In this document: piece by piece, positions 10,187 to 19,900 of the stretch | Numbering within the stretch: position 1 is the stretch's first letter | Layout of the letters: every line of letters begins with the position of its first letter | The notes under the pieces: model-generated | The model's input: the letters and a program-made list of their open reading frames with translations, nothing else | What the model was told of the DNA's origin: nothing | Databases searched by the model: none | Position numbers and translations under genes: made by a program | Source: Pigoraptor chileana | Taxonomy: Eukaryota > Opisthokonta > Filasterea | Assembly (NCBI GenBank): GCA_943704495.1 | Contig: CALSCR010000842.1 | Location: 1-31,583 of the forward strand | Direction of reading: 5' to 3' | DNA length: 31,583 nt

Positions 10187-12341
10187 ATGGTGTTCGTGTG
10201 CGCATCCGAATGTCGGATGCGTTTAGCTGGTGTCTTCCTCGCCACACTTACACTGGCCCTGGCAAATTCCGACTCTAGTGGCACCGTCTTGCCTGCAGGT
10301 GCAGCCGAAAGCGAGCCTGAGTCTGTTGTGGAACAAATTCCGCGCATTCGTATAGCTGTTATCGGTGCCGGCGTGGGTGGCGCGAGTGCCGCAGACCGCC
10401 TCGCTGTGTCGACCAAATTCAACATTACCGTATTCGAACAATTGGGAAAGGCACGTGCATCTTGCAAGTGCATCCTGCCAAATATTGTTCTTAAGTGACA
10501 TTTCTTCTGCCGACGTCGTTGACCATATTGCTTGACTCTATTGCATTTCAGGTTGGGGGGCGTGTCTCTGCAGTCTACCTCGACGAAGGGAAAATAACAA
10601 CGAAGCCGGGTCGGGGCCGTCGTATCGAACTTGGGGCTTCCATTATTCACGTCAAGAATGAGATGATGGCGAACTACACGGACGATTTGGGACTAACACG
10701 CTGCAAACCTTTTGAGAATGAGGACTTTGGTGTTTTAGAAGGATCCTTGCTCGTGTACTCCTCTCAATCGTCAAGGTAAGAAGAATGCTCTCGCAAATTT
10801 GGAACTTGTGATCGTTCAGTTGAAGATGAGACCATTGAAGATTCAATGTATCATCTATTCACTCCACCCGAAACAAAACCTGGTTCATCCGACGGTGCAG
10901 CGCAATTCTGTCCGCACTGCGAGCACTATGGAGATATGGGTTGAATCCCTATTGGGCGTCAAATATCGCCGATGAGCTTGTCTCTCGGTTTGTAGGCATT
11001 TATGAGCGTACCTCTCCGTTTCGGTCGATTGAAGAGGAATTGGACAGTCTTGGACTTCTGGAGACTGTCAACATTTCAGCCTCAGAGTAAGTGGAATATT
11101 TCTTTCACCCATAAAATGAGAATAACTATGCATGGCAGAAATTTCCGATCTCTAACGGCGCGACCCGATTTGCCGATTTGCCATGCCCGCACAGATATCT
11201 GCATGCGATTGGAATACGAGGTCCCTTTGCGAATGAGATTGTGGGGTCACTAACCCGTGTCAATTACGCCCAGTCATTGGACATGCACGCTCTGGGAGGG
11301 TTCATTTCCCTTGTCGCCGGAGGCTCAGAAAGGCAAGCAGTTGTTAGTATTCAGTTTCAATTTTGTGTTTTTGTTTGACTTACCCCTCGTTCTCCTTTAT
11401 CGCAGCCTCTTTGACGTCTGTGAAGGCAACGAAAAAGTTCCGGAAAAACTTATTTCTAGGTCGGGTGCATCCTTGCGCCTACGAACGCGTGTGGAAACTG
11501 TGCGGCGTCGTGAAAATGGAGGATTTCGAGTCGAATTCACAGACCTTGAGACTGGCAACACCGATTATGACTTCTTCGATGGAATCATTATCGCGACCCC
11601 TCTTGTGAGTATGCAAAGAAAAAAAATTGGTTTGACGCAATCAATCCTCGATCTGACATATATTTTAACACGTGTTTAATTATAACAGGAGACGTCGACA
11701 TTGGATATAGGTCAACTGGACCTTTCCGAAGTGATACCTACTCGACCTTACGAAACCCTTCATGTGACGGTGAGGTATTCATTTGGGAATATCTCAATAA
11801 TATTATTTCATTCTCCTTCAGCTGATTCTGTTTGCAACATCATTATTCGCTGTTGCAGCTCATTTCCGGCAATATCGATCCTCAGTCAATTGGGCTGGGG
11901 TCCGATGAGATGCCGCCGGCCCATATTCTGACATCTGGAAAGGGTGCAGCTGTGCCCTTTTTGAGCTCTTCTCTAGTTGTCCCGGAGAATGGAAGCACCA
12001 CCCGCGGAGTTCACAAATTGTTCTCCCATTCTAAGTTGGGACCCACCTTCGTTGAGAAATACTTTCCTGGTGGAACCGTCTTGTTTGAAACGGCTTGGAA
12101 AGCGTACCCCACGTTAAGGCCCTTCACCATTCAAAAACCCCCACCGATTGTTCTCACATGTGGGGTAGTGTATGCCAACGCTTTCGAAAGTGTTTTTTCC
12201 GCTATGGAGGCAGCATCTATTGCAGGCGCGAATGCAGCCAACCTCATCGAAACTATGTTTATGAACGCAGAAAGTGCGTGTCGTGATATTGTGGAACTTA
12301 AGGCGGAATTTCACTCTCAACAAGCACATGAAGAGCTGTAG
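10187..12341 (+). CDS. PCYOX1: Prenylcysteine oxidase (PCYOX1 family), 7 exons, two GC-AG introns
   Basis: This FAD-dependent thioether oxidase degrades farnesyl- or geranylgeranyl-cysteine, made by turnover of prenylated proteins, to cysteine, an aldehyde and hydrogen peroxide; in animals it acts in lysosomes. Exons are 10187-10450, 10552-10775, 10841-11086, 11195-11332, 11406-11604, 11689-11769 and 11859-12341, phases joining to 544 aa (human 505). A hydrophobic segment MRLAGVFLATLTLALA at residues 11-26 looks like a signal peptide. The dinucleotide motif IAVIGAGVGG is at 56-65 and is followed by the second FAD motif VGGRVS. Later blocks typical of the family are WRYGLNPYW, RVNYAQSLDMHALGG, FDGIIIATPL and the C-terminal NAFESVFSAMEAASIAG. 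Introns 1 and 4 start with GC (GCACGT, GCAAGC); these are the only donors found that keep frame and the GGR motif. The acceptor of intron 2 (ATTGAAG) lacks a pyrimidine tract. An upstream in-frame ATG at 10097 would bury the signal peptide, so 10187 is preferred. Confidence 0.92.
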
Positions 12342-13003
12342 GCAAAAACAATGAAAAATTCTAAGATTTTGTGTGCATTTATTGGAGCATTGTTAGTATC
12401 CTATCCGAATATACAGAGATGGTTATTTTTGACGATTAGACGATCACTGGATGCATGCGTATAAATACATAAATTGTAATCGGAGCGAATATGTTTGATT
12501 TTTACCTTAATTTATTGCGATCTTGTCTTTAGTAATGATTTTATGTACAAGTTATGAAACTCAGTAAAAACTTCATGACCTGCAAAAATAATATACGAGA
12601 GCAGTTAGCAGAATGATAAAATCGAATCGTGCAGGGCGCACAGAGAGACGTAGGATTCAAGTCAATGTCTGAGTCGCTATGTCATGGACACAGCACAGCG
12701 CACCAGCCCTTTGAAGTAATAACAGCCCAGAAGTGGAGGGATGTAGAATTCAAGTCAGTGTCTTAGGCGCTGGTTGTGCCCATGGACTCCACACAAAGAC
12801 ACGGAGAGAGGAGCGAGCAATCGTTTGATGAGGCGCGCATAAAAATTATATTAGGCTAGGGTAGGGTTATGTGGTCGTCTGGGTGATCGGATCATTTGGA
12901 ACGCGAACGATATATAACGACACGAACGGTGTGTAATGCGAACGATTGAGTTCAGAATTCAACCAAAGACCCGACATCGCCAGTGTTTGTGCTTAGAGCA
13001 AGC
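12342..13003. promoter_or_regulatory. Intergenic region between PCYOX1 and ENY2
   Basis: No gene is seen. The first 250 nt are AT-rich and are probably PCYOX1 3' UTR and terminator. Then follow a pair of imperfect direct repeats (12652-12680 and 12743-12771), a telomere-like GGCTAGGGTAGGGTTA at about 12853-12868, a TATATAA at 12911-12917, and three CGAACG motifs at 12904, 12923 and 12939. The last two elements lie 60-100 nt before the ENY2 start codon and are candidate promoter elements. Confidence 0.45.
12652..12771. repeat. Two imperfect direct repeats, 29 nt each
   Basis: Copy A at 12652-12680 and copy B at 12743-12771 share about 25 of 29 bases, including ATTCAAGTC and TGTCT; the phrase CATGGAC follows each copy at slightly different distance. 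ATTCAAGTC resembles a polymerase III B box, which hints at a decayed tRNA-derived element, but no tRNA fold or A box could be shown. Confidence 0.5.
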
Positions 13004-13825
13004 ATGGCAGAGTGAGTTTTTTCGATATGGTTATGGTAATACTAAACGCAGGACTGTGGTTTTCGCTCATTCATTTACTTCTGTCCTCAATCCAGCCTTC
13101 AAGCCGAGCGCAAGTTGCGCGACAATCAGGCACGAATTAGCCTGAATCAGAAGCTTGCGGAGTCAGGAGAGCGAGAAAGGTATAGTACACGCTGAGTTAC
13201 AACCCTCATATTCTTTATCGTTTATGTGTGGACGTGGAGCTGTGGTGTGCACCACAATTCTGACGGCATTGCATTCTGATTTCAGGCTCAAGGAGTTGCT
13301 GCATCAGCGACTGACGGAAAGTGGATGGAGGGATGAGCTGAAAGCCTACTGCAAAGGTTCGAAGGATCTCCTCGTTCGACAACATTTGACTTGGATTGCC
13401 TGTGTCAGCTATGCATATCCTCACACTAATGTGCCCTCTTGATGTTCATACCGAACAGAGGTCGTCAAAAGCAAGGGTTTGGAGCGAGTGACTGTTGAGG
13501 ATCTCATTGCCGAAGTGACACCGCGTGCGCGAGGTGCGTTTGTTGTTGGGCGAGCCGCACATACATGCTTCACCGCGCGCCCTTTGATTCGGGCGTTGTT
13601 CCATCTCTGTGGCTTGCCGTCATGCTCTTCATTGGCTGGTTTGCACGCTTAGATTCCATGCGCTCCATTCCTTCCCTCGCTCTGCACGCTCTGCTCTGTC
13701 TTGTGTGTGTGTGTGTGTGTGTGTGTTGTGTTGTGTGTGTGTGCGTGCATGCAGCCACCGTTCCCGATGAAATCAAGGCCGAATTGCTTGCGCGCATCAA
13801 GGAGTACGTTTCGCAGGTTGCTTGA
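13004..13825 (+). CDS. ENY2: ENY2, SAGA deubiquitinase module and TREX-2 subunit, 5 exons
   Basis: ENY2 (yeast Sus1) is a small helical protein shared by the SAGA histone H2B deubiquitinase module and the TREX-2 mRNA export complex. It wraps long helices of its partners in the nucleus and at nuclear pores. Exons are 13004-13011, 13096-13179, 13286-13356, 13459-13533 and 13755-13825, all phases joining to 102 aa (human 101). Conserved blocks are INQKL-like SLNQKLAESGERERLKELL, LTESGWRDELKAYCKEVV, GLERVTVEDLIAEVTPRAR and VPDEIKAELLARI. The first coding exon holds only 8 nt (Met, Ala and two bases of the third codon), so that junction rests on phase and a GTGAGT donor. The last intron carries a (TG)n run just before its acceptor. 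The yeast Sus1 gene is also known for introns in a very short coding region. The gene is co-oriented with PCYOX1 and convergent with PEDS1. Confidence 0.96.
13702..13750 (+). repeat. (TG)n microsatellite next to the 3' splice site of ENY2 intron 4
   Basis: An uninterrupted TG run of about 25 nt and an imperfect continuation end about 4 nt before the acceptor GCAG at 13751-13754. A UG repeat therefore occupies the place normally held by the polypyrimidine tract. Confidence 0.85.
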
Positions 13826-14763
13826 ATCCGCGCGACATGCCTCCATTACGCATCTTGTACAGTTTGTCTCTTCCATGCACCACTTGCGCACGTGCCGTTC
13901 CTTTCCTGTCTGCCCGCTGCCGCTGCGTTGCGTTACCGTCCGTCTTTCCGTTTTGTGATACTCATCCGTTGGATCGATATTAAATATCAGCAATGGAAAA
14001 ATGTTCGGGTTTGTATTCTGGTCTCGATGACGATTGGATCCCGCACCCAATTGTATCTCTGGGACGCATGGCCAGCGTATGTATGGGGTGAGTGCGAACA
14101 CTGTTGAGCTGAATGTTTGGAGCTTGTGTTTAGGTTGAACCATGCCGTGAGTGCACGGTGCCCGCGTGATGATTGGTAAAAGGTCCGAGTGGGTCGTGTC
14201 CGAGTGTGTCGGGTGCGGGTGGGGTGCCAGCGCGCGCGTCCAGATGGGTTGCGTCTGTGTATGTATGTATGTATGTATGTGTGTGTGTGTATGCGTGCGT
14301 GCCATATATTCCAGTGACGTATTCGTGCTCTGTGTGTGTACTCATCCCATAAACCGGAGCCGTGTCGTGCCCGTCCGTTGTGCGGGCTGCCATAGGCGCA
14401 TCCCGCACATCCCCCGTTGCCTGCACACACTCGGCCCTCCCTCGCTGAGGTCCAATTCGCTTGCTGATGGGATTTTGCAGGCTCCATGCCAATTGCTCTT
14501 CCTCACTCGCACTAAAACAGCTGCAAACCTACTGACGAGCGATATCCTTTTTCTCCTCCCCTTCCCACTCCCCTTCCCATTCTCCATCGCTTCCGCTTCA
14601 CAACCACCCATTGCAAACACTCATAGAGAAACAAACACAACGTGACAGAACGCGAACGAGAACAGATCATTTCATTTCAGTGGACCATCAGCCGCTTTCA
14701 CACGCGCGCACCAAAGCGCCATGCCGCGACAGTCGCAGTTCCGCAGAAACGAGGTGTATGCCT
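13826..14763. other. Convergent intergenic region between ENY2 and PEDS1
   Basis: No gene is seen in these 938 nt, which should hold both 3' UTRs. The stretch contains (TATG)n and (TG)n microsatellite at about 14257-14303 and a C/T-rich tract with repeated CCCCTTCCCA units at about 14545-14590. ORFs here translate repeat sequence and show no family similarity I recognise. Confidence 0.6.
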
Positions 14764-16171
14764 TCACTTTGCGATGGCGTGCGATTTTGCATCCTTGTCA
14801 TCGGCGCCCATCTTAGCCCACTTGAGGTCGTCCTCCCGCGCACCAACGCCAGAGAGATGCTCAATGATGCTCTCGAGGCGAGGCCAAAAGCCAACGGCCT
14901 CGAGGGGATAGTTGAGCCACCCAGTAGTAATGCAGTAGTAGCAATCATGGGGAGAGACGTGATGGATGCGGTGGTGACGGCGGGGCATAATAATGTGCAT
15001 GCCTGTGCGTCACGGGATTGGGAATGCGCGCGTTGTTTAGCAGGTTGAGAGGCGACAGCGGCCCGCATAAAGCGGCCTCCCATGGGCAACACTGCTACTG
15101 TCGCACGAGTGATGCTCACAAACTCACTTTGCAGAACGCGCACCCACGCAGCAGGCCGATATGTGTGCGACCACTTGTGAATTTGGTTCGTCAAAGTGAC
15201 GAAAATACAGAGGGCAAACAAGTATGAGACAATAAAGTATGTCGACTTGTTTGCGCCAACCATGTCCGACTTCGACAGGCACACGGCGATCGTAGCAGCA
15301 AGCACTGGAATCGTTGTCATACAATTGTCGCCGTTCGTTTCGATCCAGTCGTGACGGGTGATGGCAGTCGGATCGATATGGTGCTCTCGGAAAGGGCGGA
15401 TAAATGCCTGCAAACATAAAACAACACACAAGCACGCATGTGAGTGAGCGATGTCTGCGAGAGCACACAGCTGTCAGTGGCAGTGGGGCGGGTACATTCA
15501 CTGCTCGACACCCCGAGGGCGCAGGCCCACCCAATCAATCAACGGCCCACTGCCACACACCATGCCGCAGTGGAGATGACACACCTTGCCAATGAGTGGG
15601 AGCTCCACAGAGCCCCACGTGTCCGCAGCCCAGTGCAGAAGGCCCGAAAGAAAGTCAGCACTGAGAACGCCAAGACCTACAAAAGAGCCATGACGAAATA
15701 TAGAATGGCACTGATCAGTTGACGTTACGAGCAAAGTACAGGGGGTTGAAAAAATATAACCACCCAAACCCCCGACACGACTCAGTGGCAGTGGAAAAGC
15801 AATCGCACACCCACCAGCACAGACAAAGAGTCCAAGCAGGTTCGCGCGCTCGAAATCACGCCAGAGAAAATAGAATACAAGGGAGGTGAGGGACATACAC
15901 GTCGCCACACTGAAAATCTCGAGTCGACGCTTGCCTGAGAACAAGAAGAGGATAGATATGAGCCTCACGGACCAGCAATACAACGATCAAACACTAGTCA
16001 CAAGCACGACAACGGCAGCAGTGACAGCGGCAGCAGCCTGCATGAGAGCATAAACCCACCTTCTGTGTACTGTCCGGCGAGGATCTTTGCGCCGGCGTGA
16101 TTCCGTCCGCCAGCAATGACCGGGACGTGGGCGGTGGGTCCCGCATTTGCCTCCGTTGTCGTATGGCCCAT
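14764..16171 (-). CDS. PEDS1: PEDS1 (TMEM189/Kua) plasmanylethanolamine desaturase, 5 exons
   Basis: PEDS1 introduces the vinyl-ether double bond that turns plasmanyl- into plasmenyl-ethanolamine, the last special step of plasmalogen synthesis, in the ER membrane. Exons are 16171-16060, 15934-15815, 15676-15585, 15407-15128 and 15002-14764, phases joining to 280 aa (human 270). Family blocks in order: [17 protein letters not shown] near the N-terminus; two hydrophobic stretches; [20 protein letters not shown] with H92 and D96; [19 protein letters not shown] with H117, H118 and H127; NQIHKWSH with H185 and H189; [12 protein letters not shown] with H211, H212, H215, H216 and H220. The histidine array that would hold the di-iron centre appears complete. 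The conserved [12 protein letters not shown] follows. The C-terminus ends soon after LKWAKM and shows no fused ubiquitin-conjugating domain, unlike the human UBE2V1 read-through. The start ATG gives the expected N-terminal length. The gene is divergent from the dynein gene. Confidence 0.97.
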
Positions 16172-16933
16172 TGTGTGACTCTTCAACAGTGCGATCCACG
16201 CCTATACTTTCGTTCGGGCACTCGCAAACCAATGTTGAGTGTATCTGGGATTATGAATATGCATATAATGCGCCTTGAAAAGCGCCACTGTCGTTGCCGT
16301 GTGAGGTTGCGTGTTTGTGTGAAGTGTGCATGTGTCCATGGCATTGTAAGGAAGCGCGATCACTCCCAGCCAATCACAGCCCGCCGTCGTCACGTTTTTC
16401 GCTAATTTTTGTCACCGACCACAGCCCAAGACGCGGACTCCCACCCGCGCCACCAGACTGAAAATCAGCCCATTTTTGCTCCCGAAAACACAGATTCTTT
16501 CAGTCATTGATTATGGCAGGATTTGCGGCACGTGAGCACAACAGCTCATATCACGTGACAAATCCATCACGTGATCCATGTTGCCAAGGCACCGTAGTTT
16601 GGCAAGCTGGCTCGTACACTGGGGCGAGCAATACTCAGCAAGCAAAGCAGTGAGAGCCGTACATATCATTAACGTGAACCAATTGCAAGCTGTATGGGGC
16701 AGTTTAATTATGCGCTTTTGCTCGCTGGTTGTGGCCTTGCGTGTGGAGGGCCATCAGTCACTTTGGTCGTGCGGGCTGACTGACTTCAATCAACGGCATT
16801 GAACCTGCCTCAGACTGCAGACATGACCCGGCCTCAGCGGTGACGCTGTTGTTTCTAGGACAGGGCTCGTCCCCTTCCAACTGTAACAGGCTGAATTGAT
16901 TGCGAATCTATTGTCGTTGTTGCGAACCTTGCG
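16172..16933. promoter_or_regulatory. Divergent promoter region between PEDS1 and the dynein heavy chain, with E-box cluster and X-box-like site
   Basis: No gene is seen in these 762 nt. A CCAAT box is at 16370-16374. Three CACGTG palindromes lie at 16529-16534, 16552-16557 and 16568-16573; the last two sit in a 16-nt near-tandem ATCACGTGA repeat. Seven bases further on, 16580-16593 reads GTTGCCAAGGCACC, close to the RFX X-box (GTTGCC, short spacer, GGYAAC). RFX factors are known to drive ciliary genes in animals and choanoflagellates, so the site fits the dynein gene. Function is inference. Confidence 0.6.
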
Positions 16934-19900
16934 ATGGAGCATCCGAGGTCCTCTGGCGCGGCCGGCCCTGCTGTTGTCGTCACAGGCGATGCCCCGGGGA
17001 ACGCAAGCAACAACGACGGGGGCGCTCACGGCGCTCCCTCACCTTCTGCAAAGCAGTCGACAGTGCCGTCAGTTGCGGCTGGTGCTCGGACAGCGAGGGG
17101 GCCTCTTCCCTCTGCGGGGTCTGGCCCACCGTCTGCTACCAAGCCGCTCCTTGATCCAAACACGGCGGCTCTAAACCGACGACGCACGCTGAGCGTCTCG
17201 AAAGTGATTGCTGCATCGCACCTTACGAAGAAGCGGGATGAACGTATTCGTCAAGCACGCAAGACAGTCGATGACCGTCATCGATATATATTTGAGCGCA
17301 TTGGAGCGTACCTGTTCTTGGAGACACCTGCCATTGAGTTTTCAATACTCGCACGAGAAGATTTGTTGTCGGCTGTAAACGACCTTCTGAGACCGTCTGA
17401 CAGTGATGCTGCTGTTGCCCACGTACCGCCAGTGTTTGTACACGCAACGGGCTCACAAGGCGACAAGGTGGGTTAGTGACTCCAATGTGTTTACAGCCCT
17501 TGACGTTAACAATGGCGAGTCGCGCATTTGTCTTACGAATTGGGCCATTACGCAATATTCCTGCGGTTACCATGCAGGATGCGGTTGTAGTGTCGACAAA
17601 GCCTACTGCTCTGGCGACTCAGCGTAGTGTCGTGATCATGCGTGTTGCACACAATATCGTTTCCTTTGCCAATATACACGAGGCTCTCTCGTTTGGAGAA
17701 ATCAATGGCGGCATGGAGCTGCTCGACTCCTTGCGGTGGTCAGTCGGCGGACTTTTTGCGTCCAGCCTCGGAGCACAGGTGTGATCCCCACATCCACTGC
17801 GTTCCATTGTTTATCATGAACAAGTGTGCATGTATGCAGTTTTGAAATGCTGTTCACTCAGGTCGCGACGTGTTGGGACGGACTATCAAGTGTGTGTTGT
17901 GCTCTCACTGACGATTGCTTTCTTGTGCGGATCGCTGCAGGCCAAATGGGGACGACTTGACCGCTCGTCTGTACGCGACGCTGCCGTGATGCGAGACCTA
18001 GTCGAAGGGCTAAGGCAGTTTGATGCCGTTATTGGCCGTTCACTCGATTGCATAAGGGGCTGCGTTGCCCTCGAGCCTCCTTCTGGACTCGCTCTCATTG
18101 GATGCGCACCAGCGGATATTGTTGCGGCTGCGTCATCAGCTGAAGTCGTGGGAGCGTGCGAAGGTGCGATTGTGGTCACCTGGTGCCCGCGGGGGGGGGG
18201 GGCTGATGGCACGGATTTTTGCATGTGTGGGAAAATATGAATTGCAAAATTGCCCTCATTGACACTGACCACCTTTTTCTTGACGACCGCCCCTCTGCAA
18301 CCGCAGCCCTTCTGGAGCGATGGCGGGGAGAAATAGAGGCCCTGTTGAACTCGGCGTCGCAGTTGCGGCGGGAGTCTGAAGGGATGGGTCCTGAGTCTGA
18401 GCTGGACCACTGGAAGGGCAGAATGCTTGCGTTCAACAATGTCACTGAGCAGCTGCGACAGGCAGAGCGCAAGTCTGTTGTGGCTGTGGTGCGTGCGGCG
18501 CGACCAAAATCATCCACTATGGCACGCTGGCGGGAAACAGACACACGGGTGACGGATGCCGCCAACGAGGCCAAAGTGGGTAGCATGCCGTTTTGTAATA
18601 GTTTGTAACAGAAGTGAATTTGTGCAAGCTGCGGTGTTTGCAGCAATGCGCTGTTGACCATATTCGACTGCTTTGCAAGATACGTCGGGTGTGTGCGTTG
18701 TAGTAGACGGGCGCCTGATTTCTTTTTTGTTAAATGCTGCCTTCTAACTGCAGGACAACGTCAAGTACCTCTACACACTAGGCCGGTTTCTGGATCCGCT
18801 GTACGAGTGCGACCCGTCGCGGATGGTGGACACTCTTCCTGGTTTGATGAGTGCCATCAGCATGATGTATAGGTCGGTTGCCATCTGACCCTTGCTGCCC
18901 TGGACTGCGCCATCTTGTCATTTGCCTAAATTTGCCCTGTGTGACCTTTCCTGAATTGTTTCTGTGCAGCATTGCGCGTTACTACAACACGTCAGAGCAA
19001 ATGACAGCGCTATTTGGGAAGATCACCAACCAAATGGTACTGTGCTGCAAGGCATTTCTCCTTGCGCCCGGGGCAGACCTGTGGTCCGTCGATCGCCAGT
19101 CCTTCCTGGACAAGTGTGACGCCTGCATTGCCCTCAATCGCGCCTACCAGAATGCGTACCACGATGCACGGGTGGGTGGCGTTTATTTATTTGTATTGTC
19201 CCGACGAATGCGTGTACGCACGCGTCGATGTTGAATGCAAATGACGCTCAATAGCGCGCGCACCCTCCTTGCTCTTTGCTATGTGCCTGGTCTGCTTCTC
19301 GTCCATGTGCACCACATACAGGAAACGCCGGGGGGGCGTAAGTTCGACTTTAGCGAAGCTTCGATATTTGGGCGGTTTGATGCATTTTGCAAGCGACTGG
19401 GTGTTGTGTGCAGCGTGTTTCGGAGCGTGGCGCGATTCGAGTCGCTTCTTCCCCTTGCGCAAACGCACGAAACACTGGAACCCGTTGTCGTACGGTTCAA
19501 AACGGCAATGGCTGAAATGCGGCAGGTTGCGGGGCATCCCCTCGATGTCAAGAATGCGGTACGTGGGCGACAAATCCTGTTCGTCTCGCCTCCCTCATTA
19601 TTATTTTAAAATGCTCACTATGCCACAAAACCGCGTTGTCTCTTTTGTCACCGTAGGCGTTCGATTCCGCGGCGGCGACCTTCCTGATCAATTTTGCCGG
19701 CCTTGAGGAGGAGATTCAGGCCAGCGTCACTCGCGCCTTGTCTGAGGCGCCCTCCACGGAGTCTGCAATTGCCCTCCTTGGCGCACTGAGAGGCGGTGTT
19801 CTGGCGGTGAGTGAGCCACGCGCACATTTATGCCCCCATCTACATAGCATGAGCTGGCCACTGACGTGCTTTCCCATCTATTGGCTGTTGTGCCGCCAGG

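Noticed and set aside
12650-12700. tRNA gene suggested by the B-box-like core
   Set aside because: No A box at the right distance and no cloverleaf could be drawn from the sequence.
14545-14590. Repeated CCCCTTCCCA units as a possible regulatory H-DNA element or extra exon
   Set aside because: It is short, lies between two gene ends, and no reading frame or second signal supports a function.
14151-14645. A 164-residue plus-strand open frame between ENY2 and PEDS1
   Set aside because: It runs through a TATG/TG microsatellite and polypyrimidine tract and has no recognisable domain or splice partner.
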